Source: an uncultured Eubacteriales bacterium
GTDB taxonomy: Bacteria; Bacillota; Clostridia; Oscillospirales; Acutalibacteraceae
Direction of reading: 5' to 3'
Length of the DNA stretch: 48,593 nt
Assembly: GCA_958417225.1 (NCBI GenBank)
Contig: CATZCM010000010.1
Span: 1 to 48,593 of the forward strand
A program made the translations under genes and the position numbers. Each line of letters begins with the position of its first letter. The first letter of the stretch is position 1. This document shows positions 20,112-29,367 of the stretch, in pieces. Below the pieces are notes generated by a model. It was not told the DNA's origin, ran no database searches, and saw only the letters and a program-made list of their open reading frames with translations.

Positions 20112-20588
20112 TTAAAAATACACTCCACTATTTTCGAGTTCATCTAAAAGATCATCGCCCGTCAAGTCAACATTATATGGAGTAATGATAAAAGTACACG
20201 TTGCTATCCTTTTAATTTTTCCACTTATAGCATATGTAACACCGCTTAAGAAATCAACTATTCTTCTAGAAACTTCCTTGCTAGTATTCTCAAGATTCAA
20301 TACAATAGTATGTGTCTTTAAGAGTTCATCCGCAATAGTGCGCGTTTCTTCACCAAAACTTTCCGGTTTAAACAAAACAACCTGCAACTGTGCTGTTGTA
20401 TTAATATTAACTACTTTATTTTTGGGGTACGCACCTGGTCGTCTAATCGCAGATCTTCTTTCATTTGAGTCGTTTGTATCTACATCTTGAGATTCGGCAC
20501 GACTTTCCTCGTAACCGTAATCTTCATCTTCATACTCATCTTCTGGTGGAATCCACATATTCTTTAATTTTTGAACTAAATTGCCCAT
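20112..20588 (-). CDS. sepF: Cell division protein SepF
   Basis: SepF binds the C-terminal tail of FtsZ and the membrane and helps align FtsZ filaments at the septum. The N-terminal amphipathic start MGNLVQKLKNMW is followed by an acidic linker (residues 15-45) and the SepF fold with VVLFKPESFGEETRTIADEL and the conserved G-x-x-Y of FLSGVTYAISGKI. At 158 residues it is standard. AGGAGGATGTAGT precedes the ATG. In many Firmicutes sepF lies in a ylmE-sepF-ylmG-ylmH-divIVA-ileS cluster; here only sepF and ileS remain side by side. Confidence 0.95.
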   Translation of the reverse strand: MGNLVQKLKNMWIPPEDEYEDEDYGYEESRAESQDVDTNDSNERRSAIRRPGAYPKNKVVNINTTAQLQVVLFKPESFGEETRTIADELLKTHTIVLNLENTSKEVSRRIVDFLSGVTYAISGKIKRIATCTFIITPYNVDLTGDDLLDELENSGVYF

Positions 20589-20652
20589 ACTACATCCTCC
20601 TACTTTAAAATTCGTCTATAACAAAAGTTTTTTTGTATTAGGCCATAATATA

Positions 20653-20681
20653 ATTATCCACAAAAACACCTCAAAAGTCAA
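20653..20681 (-). promoter_or_regulatory. Probable promoter of sepF
   Basis: On the minus strand TTGACT (20676-20681) and GATAAT (20653-20658) are 17 bases apart, a good housekeeping-sigma spacing, about 65 bases before the sepF start. This is a pattern match only. Confidence 0.6.
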
Positions 20682-20829
20682 GACCCTAAGGCGATCTATT
20701 TGAAAAAAATATTTTGACCAAAAAAACTAATTCTAAAAATAAACTATCATGATTTTTATTATAATTCAATTTATGAATATAATCAATTGACGCTTTCATG
20801 AAAATCACAAGTAATAATTTCTTTTTTTA

Positions 20830-22116
20830 TTAACTTTTCATCTTTTTATTTTCAAATTTTCTCCCTCCTACTGCAACTCTATCATAAAGTTGTAAAGAAT
20901 CATCTGCAAACAAATCTTCATCTGGCACACTTGTACATATCACAAAGCTATCACTACAAAAAAGTGGTTCTATCTGTCTAAACTCAAGGTCTGCACCATT
21001 CATCACGTACACGCCGGGCACACTCCTGGTAACTATATCTTCTGTGCCATTGTCATTTTTCACTGTTTTACTAATTTTCTTTTCACAAAATGCACTTTTT
21101 TGAACTCTAAATCCATCAAATGTATTGCAGATGATTTTCGCTGTATCGTAATTTCTCGCTGCTAACACATCACTACTTATTTGATCGCACTTCAATACCA
21201 AAACTATATCATCATCAGAATTTTCATTTACCGATACAATCTTACATTCAATTGGCACTGGAGATGCTGTATACAGGCAAATCCTCACATTTTCATATTG
21301 TTTTATTTTTCCGACATCTTCTCTAGAAATATTACATGCCACATACCAATTGTAACTCGATACTATCTTTCCAACGGAATTTTCATTTACAGGTCTGCGA
21401 CTCGCTATACGTTCTCTCAAACTTAGCGCTGTCAATGAACATAGTTCATCTTTAGAAACAATATTTTCATATCCATCCAAATTTTTCATAAAATAACCCG
21501 AACATGGTGCCTTAACTTCCGATAAAACATTAGATGAAAAACTTTCATACTTTTTTCGTTCATCATAAAGTTCTTTTATTTTATTTTCTAAATTATCCGA
21601 TTCACCTGTAGTAACACACTTTTTGCTTAACAAGTATTGCATCATTTTACCATCATTAACTGCCGACTCATAATCACGCTTATTCAAATCCAGAACCATG
21701 TTACGTAATTTATGACAAATTTGTTTGTCAATAGATTCTGGAGTAGTTGAGGCAGCAAGCATTCCAGAAAACGTTTGTTTTAATTTTTCAATTTCTTTAT
21801 CAATTCTGCTCAACTTACTTTGATTTACCGCAGCCTCCTGATCGCCATAAAAAGCCACAATTGGTTCATCTACATAAACTCTATCGCCACTTTCAATCAA
21901 ATACGAAGCAACTCCAGAAAAATTACCATCCGGTAAAATCATTTCATCCCGAACCAAAAGCACATCTCGTATCTGAATAGTATCATCAAAACTTCCAGAA
22001 TATGCAATTTGCGTTTCAACAGAAGATTCCATTTTTTTCTTCACATTAAAAAAAATCATTGCCAATACAACTATTACACACGTACATATTAAAATTTTTT
22101 TCTTTGATCCTTTCAC
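20830..22116 (-). CDS. HlyD-like membrane-anchored protein
   Basis: A 428-residue protein with one N-terminal membrane anchor (about 7-24) and a large outside part resembling HlyD/membrane-fusion adaptors: a biotinyl-lipoyl-like segment (VASYLIESGDRVYVDEPIVAFYG, 69-91), a coiled-coil hairpin (about 95-195) and a return segment (VLSEVKAPCSGYFMKNLDGYE, about 196-216). It starts with GTG overlapping the miaA stop as GTGA, so it is coupled to miaA, and it is followed by sepF. No ABC transporter or outer channel is adjacent. Related genes are often found beside sepF in Clostridia, so a cell-envelope or division role is as likely as transport. The function is unknown. Confidence 0.7.
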   Translation of the reverse strand: MKGSKKKILICTCVIVVLAMIFFNVKKKMESSVETQIAYSGSFDDTIQIRDVLLVRDEMILPDGNFSGVASYLIESGDRVYVDEPIVAFYGDQEAAVNQSKLSRIDKEIEKLKQTFSGMLAASTTPESIDKQICHKLRNMVLDLNKRDYESAVNDGKMMQYLLSKKCVTTGESDNLENKIKELYDERKKYESFSSNVLSEVKAPCSGYFMKNLDGYENIVSKDELCSLTALSLRERIASRRPVNENSVGKIVSSYNWYVACNISREDVGKIKQYENVRICLYTASPVPIECKIVSVNENSDDDIVLVLKCDQISSDVLAARNYDTAKIICNTFDGFRVQKSAFCEKKISKTVKNDNGTEDIVTRSVPGVYVMNGADLEFRQIEPLFCSDSFVICTSVPDEDLFADDSLQLYDRVAVGGRKFENKKMKS

Positions 22117-23012
22117 ATCAAATCCCCCAAACTACACTCATCTTTATAAATCCAATTTATTTTATCATTTTTACGAAACCAGGTAAGTTGACGCTTCGCA
22201 TATCTTCGAGAGGAACGCTTTATATTTTCAACGGACTCTTCAAGAGTACATTTTCCATCAAAATATTCAAATAGTTCTTTATACCCTATAGCTCCTTTGG
22301 CCGTATCACTGAGTTGCATTTTATAAAGTTTTCTCGCCTCATCTAAAAGCCCTTTTTTCATCATCAAGTCAACTCGTTTGTTGATTCTATCGTATAAAAT
22401 GTCTCTATTTTTATATGTAATTCCAATTATATTTGCGTCGTATTTTGGCTCTTTCAGCAAAGAAAGCCTTTTTTGTTCAGTCATAGTGATACCATTAGTT
22501 TTGTAAAATTCAATTGCCCGTATCACTCTTTTTTCATTATTGGGATGAACACGTGCAGCATACTCAGGATCAATTTCTTTTAATTCATCATAAAGTTTAC
22601 TTACCTTTCCTTGATTCACCATTTTTTGCAAACTTCGCCTCAAATCAAAATCAACCTCATTTTTAGAAAAATCTATACCATTAAGCAATGAATCTACATA
22701 AAGGCCCGTACCTCCACAAACGATTGGAAGTTTACCTTTTTCAGTTATTTTGCTAATACACTCGTTTGCTAAATCAACAAACTCTGCAACGCTAAAATTT
22801 TCACTTACACTAACTATTCCTATTAAATGATGTTGTATATTTTGCATTTGTTCTTTTGTTGGTTTAGCCGTTCCAACATTCATTTCTTTATAAATCTGCA
22901 TAGAATCCGCTGATATTACTTCACCATTATTTTTTTTTGCAAATTCCACTGCAAAATCTGATTTACCAGCTGCCGTAGGCCCTACTACAACACAAATTTT
23001 TGGTTTTGCCAC
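22113..23012 (-). CDS. miaA: tRNA dimethylallyltransferase
   Basis: MiaA puts a dimethylallyl group on A37 of tRNAs that read codons starting with U. The P-loop GPTAAGKSDFAVEFA (11-25), the DSMQIYKEMNVGTAKP motif, GGTGLYVDSLL and the RAIEFYKTNGITMTE block are all present. It has 299 residues, the usual length. The start is GTG at 23012. A promoter is visible upstream. It is the first gene of the miaA-HlyD-like pair. Confidence 0.97.
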   Translation of the reverse strand: MAKPKICVVVGPTAAGKSDFAVEFAKKNNGEVISADSMQIYKEMNVGTAKPTKEQMQNIQHHLIGIVSVSENFSVAEFVDLANECISKITEKGKLPIVCGGTGLYVDSLLNGIDFSKNEVDFDLRRSLQKMVNQGKVSKLYDELKEIDPEYAARVHPNNEKRVIRAIEFYKTNGITMTEQKRLSLLKEPKYDANIIGITYKNRDILYDRINKRVDLMMKKGLLDEARKLYKMQLSDTAKGAIGYKELFEYFDGKCTLEESVENIKRSSRRYAKRQLTWFRKNDKINWIYKDECSLGDLM

Positions 23013-23084
23013 TATATTTCACTTCCCAAATATTTATTTTTCACCTTGCTATAATTTCTTTTCCATTATAATCTATATAAGTTT

Positions 23085-23113
23085 ATTATAAAAGAAGAAT
23101 CCTTTGAAGTCAA
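23085..23113 (-). promoter_or_regulatory. Probable promoter of miaA
   Basis: On the minus strand TTGACT (23108-23113), a 17-base spacer and a perfect TATAAT (23085-23090) lie about 75 bases before the miaA start. Confidence 0.7.
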
Positions 23114-23207
23114 CAGGTAAGCAATTCAAAAATCAACCTTCGACAAAGTTTTTGTGGTATATACTGTATAATTGCTGTATAATAAATTCAAGAAAGGATT
23201 TTTCACA

Positions 23208-23417
23208 ATGAAAACCAAACTACTAATAACATTACTTACATTAATAAATTTTTCTAACATTGATACAGTTCATGCCACTGAACCTGCTAGTCAAAACATT
23301 GAAATCCCTATTCCAGAATCCCCTAAATTAAAACTCATCCCTGATCCAATAGATTACATTGAATACCTGGATCTACTCGATGTTGAACTTTATAAATTAA
23401 TCATTCAACCCGATTAA
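23208..23417 (+). CDS. Small secreted acidic, proline-rich peptide (69 residues)
   Basis: The ATG at 23208 follows AAGAAAGGATTTTTCACA. The product begins with a clear signal peptide (MKTKLLITLLTLINFSNIDTVHA), with a cleavage site after VHA. The remaining 46 or so residues are acidic and rich in Pro, Ile and Leu (PIPESPKLKLIPDPIDYIEY) and have no Cys. I do not recognise a family. TATAAT-like boxes are repeated at about 23165-23185. The double-glycine peptide gene begins 156 bases downstream with its own promoter. The signal peptide, codon pattern and ribosome binding site support a real gene, but it could also be the remnant of a larger secreted protein. Confidence 0.6.
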   Translation: MKTKLLITLLTLINFSNIDTVHATEPASQNIEIPIPESPKLKLIPDPIDYIEYLDLLDVELYKLIIQPD

Positions 23418-23509
23418 CAATATTCGATAATTTATATCAATATTATACCAGTTTTTCAAAAATAAACTAAATTTACTTTTTTTATGTAAAAAATTCTATG
23501 TTTTAAATA

Positions 23510-23538
23510 TTGACATATTTTGATAAATTACATATAAT
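23510..23538 (+). promoter_or_regulatory. Consensus promoter of the double-glycine peptide gene at 23574
   Basis: TTGACA (23510-23515), 17 bases, TATAAT (23533-23538): a perfect vegetative consensus, 35 bases before the start codon. It is the strongest-looking promoter in the window, which suggests high expression of a small single-gene transcript ending at the terminator at 23850. Confidence 0.85.
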
Positions 23539-23573
23539 AAAATCACCTTAATTTTTAAAAGGAGGAATTTACT

Positions 23574-23816
23574 ATGGCAGAAGAAAAAAACATACAAAAA
23601 CTTAGCGATGATTCACTTGAAAATGTAGGAGGGGGATTTGCAGGACGCGACCCGTATACTACCGCGGAGTACAATAAATTCCGTGTAACACATGAACACA
23701 ATATCTTATCTAAAGATAAATATTTTTTCTATGGCAATCAAATATCTCAAGATGAGGCAGAGACAATAGTCAAAGCAGGTCGAATAAAAGAGAAATATGG
23801 CATCAAAAACAAATGA
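23574..23816 (+). CDS. Double-glycine-leader small protein (copy 1)
   Basis: This 80-residue protein starts behind AAAAGGAGGAATTTACT. Residues 1-20 match the leader pattern of peptides exported and cut by C39-peptidase ABC transporters: hydrophilic start, LSDDSLENV with spaced Leu/Leu/Val, then GGG (19-21). The remainder, about 60 residues, is polar and has no Cys. Its start, AEYNKFRVTHEHNI, resembles KKYRKFDVTRDDTG of the protein at 35806, so the two share part of the core as well as the leader. It is a single gene between its own promoter and terminator. No exporter, immunity or modification gene is nearby. Bacteriocin, signal peptide or RiPP precursor are all possible; none is shown. Confidence 0.75.
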   Translation: MAEEKNIQKLSDDSLENVGGGFAGRDPYTTAEYNKFRVTHEHNILSKDKYFFYGNQISQDEAETIVKAGRIKEKYGIKNK

Positions 23817-23849
23817 GATGCAGTAGTATCTAATCAGGTTATGAACAAA

Positions 23850-23901
23850 GGGCCGTAGTCAATTCGATTTTTAAATCGTCTTACTACAGCCCCATTTTTT
23901 T
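23850..23901. terminator. Terminator after the peptide gene, possibly bidirectional
   Basis: A long hairpin with interrupted stems (GGG, GTAGT and CGATTT pairing with AAATCG, ACTAC and CCC) is followed by T7 on the plus strand. The convergent leucine-rich-repeat gene ends 34 bases further, so it may serve both. Confidence 0.8.
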
Positions 23902-23934
23902 GTTTATTTATTAAAACGTTCAGAAAATTCACAT

Positions 23935-25581
23935 TTAATTTGCCTTTTCGCTATAAATTTTATTACGATCCAAGACACGCATAAAACTTGTATCAATGGA
24001 CTCACAAATGCCATCACCCCTATCTATTTCCACAACATAACTCTTATAATAAATCGCATTATATCCAAGAAGCATCGCTATTAACGAATCATTATTTAGC
24101 AACAACGTACTCATTCTATATTTTAAATCTCTGCTCTTTTTAAATAAAGACCTATAACTATCTATATAGCCATCGCTTTTATACTGCTTTTCAATAAAAT
24201 ACTTAATATCATCTAACTCTGATTGATTTATTATATTTAAATCCGATGACAAATGAACCTTGCATACTTTTGAACTATTCTCACAACAATATTTTACATA
24301 CTTCATACTTTCAAAAGCACAAACACCTAAATCAAATCTTTCCATCGGTAGTTTATTCTTAACTTTTTTATTATTTTCAACTCTATACATTATTTTGGGC
24401 GAATTCAATAGAGTATTTTTAACACTATCATTATTGAGTTCATACGATGACAAAATATTATTCATACAACTGCGTACATACCTCAAAAAAAATATATATG
24501 AAGGTTTGGCATGCAGTTCAAAAAAGTTTCCTTTAAGTACTTCAAATCCCTTATGCAATTTATCTGCCATAACCTTTTTTCTATTCAAATCAGCCTCGTC
24601 CACTTTTATCACAACGTGCATTAAATCATCAAACTTTGTTACTCCTATGTTTTTTCTATATACATAAACTAAGTTACTATTAGAGACATTTAGATGCACA
24701 ATATTTATACAATTACAAAAAGCAGTATCATCAATATAAGAAACCAATCTTCCTATATTGACATAATCAAGAGAACGACAATCCCTAAACGTATTTTTCT
24801 GAATATTTGTAATATTTCCAAGAGAATCTATCATTTCAAGATTTTTGCAACCTTCGAATGCACTTTCACCAATGCAAGAAACATTAATACATCCACTAAC
24901 GTACTTTAAATTCACACAACGTTCAAACGCATAATCTCCAATTGATTTAACACTGGTTGGCAATTCGATAGATACTATATTTTTAGCACAAAAAGCACCT
25001 TCTTTAACACCCACAACTAAATATTTGCCTTGTAGAACTTTTGGAACAACTACTTTTCCAGAAAGCTTGGATGAACATCTAGCAACTTTAGCTGTCATAG
25101 AAGTCAAATCAATATCGTACACAATATCGCCATTTTTTATACGTGTACATGATAAATCATCATTTTCGTAGTAAAACATATCATTACGCGCCTCAACTGT
25201 AGGAGACATCGAATATCCACCTAAATTTGCATCTTTAAAAATATCGTTCAAGACATATGGATTTTTCACAATAGGCAAGCATGTTCCCGAACTTATTTCT
25301 TTTAACTCATCTTCTGACAAAGACTTCTTACTATAAAGTTCCATGATTTTTTCTTCATACATCAAAAATTCGTCTACTGTAAAGTAATAACCTAGATGTG
25401 CTGCTATTGGAATGATTTCCTTACGAATGAATATTCTCTTTAATTCTGGAAACAATTTACCTTGACCGTACTTTTTTCGATTATACAATAAAAATTCTAC
25501 AATTTTACTCTTAGATTGCACTACATTACAAAAAGTTGCAATCTCTTTAAATTTACTGCGATAATACCTATCTTGATTCAC
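23935..25581 (-). CDS. BspA-type leucine-rich-repeat protein (LRR_5)
   Basis: A protein of about 548 residues without a signal peptide. The middle (about residues 155-295) has five or so LRR_5 repeats of about 22 residues with the pattern AF..C.NL..I.(L)...V..I: for example YAFERCVNLKYVSG, SAFEGCKNLEMIDS and NTFRDCRSLDYVNI. The N-terminal 130 and C-terminal 250 residues match nothing I know. LRR_5 proteins are common in host-associated Clostridia, where exported ones bind surfaces; this one appears cytoplasmic. I chose GTG at 25581 because AAGGTGGGGAGT precedes it; a TTG at 25599 lacks a site. It is convergent with the peptide gene. Confidence 0.8.
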   Translation of the reverse strand: MNQDRYYRSKFKEIATFCNVVQSKSKIVEFLLYNRKKYGQGKLFPELKRIFIRKEIIPIAAHLGYYFTVDEFLMYEEKIMELYSKKSLSEDELKEISSGTCLPIVKNPYVLNDIFKDANLGGYSMSPTVEARNDMFYYENDDLSCTRIKNGDIVYDIDLTSMTAKVARCSSKLSGKVVVPKVLQGKYLVVGVKEGAFCAKNIVSIELPTSVKSIGDYAFERCVNLKYVSGCINVSCIGESAFEGCKNLEMIDSLGNITNIQKNTFRDCRSLDYVNIGRLVSYIDDTAFCNCINIVHLNVSNSNLVYVYRKNIGVTKFDDLMHVVIKVDEADLNRKKVMADKLHKGFEVLKGNFFELHAKPSYIFFLRYVRSCMNNILSSYELNNDSVKNTLLNSPKIMYRVENNKKVKNKLPMERFDLGVCAFESMKYVKYCCENSSKVCKVHLSSDLNIINQSELDDIKYFIEKQYKSDGYIDSYRSLFKKSRDLKYRMSTLLLNNDSLIAMLLGYNAIYYKSYVVEIDRGDGICESIDTSFMRVLDRNKIYSEKAN

Positions 25582-25675
25582 ACTCCCCACCTTCTCCAAT
25601 TACAAATTTCATGATAATTATACTATAAAAAAATATTCAAGTCAAGTTTTATATAAAAGATATGGAGTGCATTTT

Positions 25676-27205
25676 ATGTTCAGATATATTAAAGATATAT
25701 ATTGTAATTTTTTTTACAAATCCAATCCTCAGGAATCCGTTTCTGAAAAAAAAATTCCGATCGAGGATTCAATCTCAAAAGTTCTTGTCCACTTTAAAAA
25801 GGAATTCCATTCAAGTGCAGATCTAACTATTCGAAATATTGTAATTTCTGACACTAAAATCGCACTTTTCACTATGGAAGGAATGGTAGACAAAAATGTA
25901 TTATCTAAATCAATCGTGCAACCTATAGTAAGACACACAATTCACAGTAAAAGCGCTACTGAAAAGTACATTGAAATTCGAGATAGTATACTAGAAAGTG
26001 TTGAACAAATCGAAGTTTCTTCGTATAATGACGCATTTCAATTACTTATGTCTGGATTTGCACTTTTATTCGTGGATGGAAATCCTTGTATATTGGCAAT
26101 CGGTGTGCAAGGTTTTAATTTCCGTGGGATTAACGAACCTAGTGGGGAAATGACTCAAATTGGACCTCGAGAGGGTTTTGCCGAACCTATGCGCATAAAC
26201 ATGACTTTAATTAGGCGACGTATGAAAACACCTAACTTGAAATTTGAAACAATGAACGTTGGAAAACAAAGTCACACTGATATATGCCTTTGTTATTTAA
26301 CTAACGTCGTATCAGAAACAATCCTCAAAGAAGTACGTAAACGTATTTGCGAGATAGATATTCCAAATGTACTTGCATCTGGTTATATTTCCCCATTTCT
26401 TGAAGAAAAACAAAACGTCGCTATATTCAGCAGTATAGGTATAACTGAGCGTCCTGATACTGTATGTGGGAAAATTTCAGAAGGACGCATAGCCATACTC
26501 ATAGACGGAACCCCCAATGTACTTATTGTACCATACCTATTTTCTGAATATTTTCAAGCTGTTGACGATTATTCTGTACGGCCATATTTCGCTACGATAA
26601 CCCGATGGATAAAATATTTTGCTTTCTTTTCTGCTATTATATTACCAGGTTTGTACGTCGCTGTAGGCTCATTTAATCCTGAAATCTTACCTCAAGAACT
26701 CATTACCAAGGTTGCTAAATCCATCACTACTACTCCATTTCCTCTCGCTATCGAAACTCTCCTAACTCACGTAATATATGAAATAATGCGTGAGGCAGGA
26801 CTTAGGTTACCAAAAGCCCTTGGTCACGCTGTAAGTATAGTAGGAGCACTTGTTATCGGAGAATCCGCTGTAAATGCTGGGCTTATGGGTGCTCCAACTC
26901 TAATGGTAGTTGCACTTGCTGCTATTTCTTCATATGTCATCCCATCGTTATATGAACCTATATCATTCCTAAGAATATTGTTTATCATAGTTGGCGGATT
27001 ATTTGGTATGTGGGGGATAACCCTTCTATTTTGTGCTATTTTAATTAATATTTGTTCAAAAAACAACTTCGGTATACCATTTAGTGCACCCATTTCACCA
27101 TTTAGATTTTCTGACATGAGAGATGTATTGATACGCACTAGTTGGAAATTCCTTTCCAAAAAAAATGATCCTATTCAATCTATGCCAGGGTCTGAAATTA
27201 AATAA
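25676..27205 (+). CDS. GerA family spore germination protein
   Basis: This 509-residue protein has the GerAA/SpoVAF architecture: a soluble N-terminal part (about 1-300) with the conserved DGxPNVLIVPYLF motif (DGTPNVLIVPYLFSEYFQ) and EYF...DDYSVRP, and a membrane C-terminal part with 4-5 helices including TTPFPLAIETLL, REAGLRLPKALGHAVSIVGALVIGESAV and the EPISFLRILF region. Family members sit in the spore inner membrane as part of nutrient germinant receptors. It is alone: no gerAB/gerAC partners follow, so it may be an orphan A subunit or SpoVAF-like. The ATG at 25676 sits 8 bases after GGAG; a GTG at 25667 is less suitable. Confidence 0.92.
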   Translation: MFRYIKDIYCNFFYKSNPQESVSEKKIPIEDSISKVLVHFKKEFHSSADLTIRNIVISDTKIALFTMEGMVDKNVLSKSIVQPIVRHTIHSKSATEKYIEIRDSILESVEQIEVSSYNDAFQLLMSGFALLFVDGNPCILAIGVQGFNFRGINEPSGEMTQIGPREGFAEPMRINMTLIRRRMKTPNLKFETMNVGKQSHTDICLCYLTNVVSETILKEVRKRICEIDIPNVLASGYISPFLEEKQNVAIFSSIGITERPDTVCGKISEGRIAILIDGTPNVLIVPYLFSEYFQAVDDYSVRPYFATITRWIKYFAFFSAIILPGLYVAVGSFNPEILPQELITKVAKSITTTPFPLAIETLLTHVIYEIMREAGLRLPKALGHAVSIVGALVIGESAVNAGLMGAPTLMVVALAAISSYVIPSLYEPISFLRILFIIVGGLFGMWGITLLFCAILINICSKNNFGIPFSAPISPFRFSDMRDVLIRTSWKFLSKKNDPIQSMPGSEIK

Positions 27206-27346
27206 AGGTTCACAGAAAACTCTCAACCTGTGTATACTATGTATATAGCATTAACTGATCACTATATTTTTTCTTTTGTAATCTTTTTATTACCCTTGAA
27301 ATTTTAAGTCAATGCTAAAAATTTACTTACATTATAGCAAAGGCAG

Positions 27347-27862
27347 ATGAGTTGTAATATGGAACAAAATGAATTTGAGAAATTAAAAAATAAATACATG
27401 CTGGAAATGCAAAATTTAATAAAAAATAACGGTCCCACACAACCATATACTTTAAACTCAGAATTTACACATCCAGAAGATATTGTTGACCCTGACCCCA
27501 GTTCCAATTACGATGAATTTTTACAGGAAAATCAGGGTGAGGGTACCTTGAAGGTGAAAGTAACTACTGCAAAATCCGCTATGCCAATGTCTAACGTTCG
27601 TATTGTAATAAGTAAAGACATCGGAAATAAAGAAACGGTCTTTTATTCGCTGTTTACCGACCAAAGTGGCATTATTGACAATATGTCACTCCCTGCTCCT
27701 ATAAGAGAATATTCTGATTCACCAGATAGTAAATTTCTACCCTATACGATATATGACATTTCACTATATATTAATGAAACTGAATTACCACTTAAAGAAA
27801 CGGTAGAAATATTTGACGGAGTAAAATCCATAAAGAATGTGGAGGTTGTCCCTATTGTCTAG
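27347..27862 (+). CDS. Uncharacterised protein next to a spore/peptidoglycan gene
   Basis: A 171-residue protein. Residues 1-60 are polar and probably disordered (MEQNEFEKLKNKYM..., then many Pro/Asp). From about 63 a beta-rich domain resembles carboxypeptidase-regulatory or Ig-like folds (GEGTLKVKVTTAKSAMP, FYSLFTDQSGIIDNMSLPAP, YTIYDISLYI). It has no signal peptide. An ATG 12 bases further in is an alternative start. The 3' end overlaps the start of the peptidoglycan-binding gene, so the two are co-translated. I infer a spore or forespore role from that neighbour and the upstream gerA-type gene, but nothing in the sequence proves it. Confidence 0.7.
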   Translation: MSCNMEQNEFEKLKNKYMLEMQNLIKNNGPTQPYTLNSEFTHPEDIVDPDPSSNYDEFLQENQGEGTLKVKVTTAKSAMPMSNVRIVISKDIGNKETVFYSLFTDQSGIIDNMSLPAPIREYSDSPDSKFLPYTIYDISLYINETELPLKETVEIFDGVKSIKNVEVVPIV

Positions 27863-29231
27863 TACATCATCTAACTCAAATAGTTCCGGCGCAAACCTCC
27901 CAACTATTCCTGAGTATATAACCGTACATCTCGGCGCTCCTGATGAGGATGCACCTAATGTCGCCGTTTCATTTATCGATTACATCAAAAACGTCGCTTC
28001 TAATGAAATCTATCCAACCTGGCCCGAAAATGCTCTTCGTGCAAATATTTTAGCAATTATAACATATACCTTAAATCGTATATACACAGAATGGTACAGA
28101 TCTGCTGGGTATGATTTCGATATAACTTCAACCACGCGATATGATCAGCAGTACTCTCCTGAAAAGGAAACTTTTGATATAATTGATAAGCTTGTTAATG
28201 AACTCTTTAATGAATACATTGTAAAAGAAGGTCAAGTAAATCCGTACTTTACCCAATATTGCAGCGGTACTACTGTTACTTGCCCCGGACTATCTCAATG
28301 GGGCACTGTTTCACTTGCCGAACAGGGTCTTACTCCATATGAAATATTGCAAAATTATTATGGTGACAACATTAACATTATCTACAATACACCCGTAACA
28401 CAAAAGGTTTCATCTTATCCTGGTTCAGAACTATACGTAGGACGATATTTAGAGGCTATTAGACTTATGCAGCGCGAACTTAACCGTATCGCTGAAAATT
28501 ATCCAGCCATACCTACTATCCCTGAAACTACCGGATTATATGACATAAACACCGAAAATTCTGTAAGAAAATTTCAAGAGATTTTCGATCTGCCTGTTAC
28601 CGGAATCGTTGATGAAGCTACATGGTATAAAATACGGTTCATTTACAATAACGTAAAAAGCCTCTCCGAACTTAATTCTGAGGGAATCCGACTCGAGGAG
28701 GTAGACCGTATATTTAAAAACGCACTCGAACCAGGAGATGAAGGAGATTATGTTAAAGTAATTCAGTATTACCTTGATATAATTGGCTTTTTTAATCAAA
28801 ACATACCTGTAGTAGCTATCGATGGATATTATGGTGACGAACTTCGCGATGCCGTATATACATTTCAGAAAGAATACGGCCTACCTATTACCGGTATCGT
28901 CGACAGGGATACATGGAACCGAATTTCTTTTGTTTATAGCAACACCATAAGGAATTTACCCCAGCAGTATATTACCTTTAGTGAATATATTTTTCCGGGT
29001 AGAGGACTCGCTCGTGGTATATCTGGCAGTGATGTAGAAACTTTACAAAAATTCCTATCTTCTATCTCTATAAAAGATCCTAGCATTCCACCCGTCCAAG
29101 TTACTGGTACCTTCGATGAAGATACCTACAACGCTGTCCAAGCTTTGCGCACTAAATATAACCTCCCACAAGGTGACGTGGTGGGACCAATAGTATGGGA
29201 TAAAATCGCACAACTATACCAAGAACTCTAA
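27855..29231 (+). CDS. SpoIID-like/peptidoglycan-binding protein
   Basis: About 458 residues, no signal peptide. The N-terminal half resembles SpoIID/LytB: WPENALRANILAIITYTLNR, the CPGLSQWGTVSLAEQGLTPYEIL block (compare SQWGA...AEQG...EIL) and YYGD. The Glu that in SpoIID precedes ALKAQ is Asn here (ENALRAN), so lytic activity is doubtful. Three peptidoglycan-binding (PG_binding_1) repeats follow, each ending in a D.E/RTW or DKIA turn (VRKFQEIFDLPVTGIVDEAT, VYTFQKEYGLPITGIVDRDT, VQALRTKYNLPQGDVVGPIV). Such proteins are linked to the spore cortex in Clostridia. TTG at 27855 follows GGAGG by 9 bases; ATG at 27837 is possible but lacks a site. Confidence 0.78.
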   Translation: MSSTSSNSNSSGANLPTIPEYITVHLGAPDEDAPNVAVSFIDYIKNVASNEIYPTWPENALRANILAIITYTLNRIYTEWYRSAGYDFDITSTTRYDQQYSPEKETFDIIDKLVNELFNEYIVKEGQVNPYFTQYCSGTTVTCPGLSQWGTVSLAEQGLTPYEILQNYYGDNINIIYNTPVTQKVSSYPGSELYVGRYLEAIRLMQRELNRIAENYPAIPTIPETTGLYDINTENSVRKFQEIFDLPVTGIVDEATWYKIRFIYNNVKSLSELNSEGIRLEEVDRIFKNALEPGDEGDYVKVIQYYLDIIGFFNQNIPVVAIDGYYGDELRDAVYTFQKEYGLPITGIVDRDTWNRISFVYSNTIRNLPQQYITFSEYIFPGRGLARGISGSDVETLQKFLSSISIKDPSIPPVQVTGTFDEDTYNAVQALRTKYNLPQGDVVGPIVWDKIAQLYQEL

Positions 29232-29336
29232 TTATACTTTTACTTATAGCGATATAATGACTACAGATATGCATACACATAACTTTTACATCATAACGAA
29301 TTATTTAATTAAAATTAAGCTAATTATCACTAGTCA

Positions 29337-29367
29337 AAAGGTCAGTGGCAAATCACCACTGACCTTT
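29337..29367. terminator. Bidirectional terminator between two convergent genes
   Basis: A perfect 12-bp stem (AAAGGTCAGTGG / CCACTGACCTTT) with a 7-base loop lies between the stops of the peptidoglycan-binding gene and rtcB. The A/T flanks on both sides fit use in both directions. Confidence 0.85.

Noticed and set aside
20830..22116. HlyD-like protein as the accessory exporter of the GG-leader peptides
   Set aside because: No ABC transporter or C39 peptidase is adjacent, the gene is coupled to miaA, and similar genes are found next to sepF without peptide genes.
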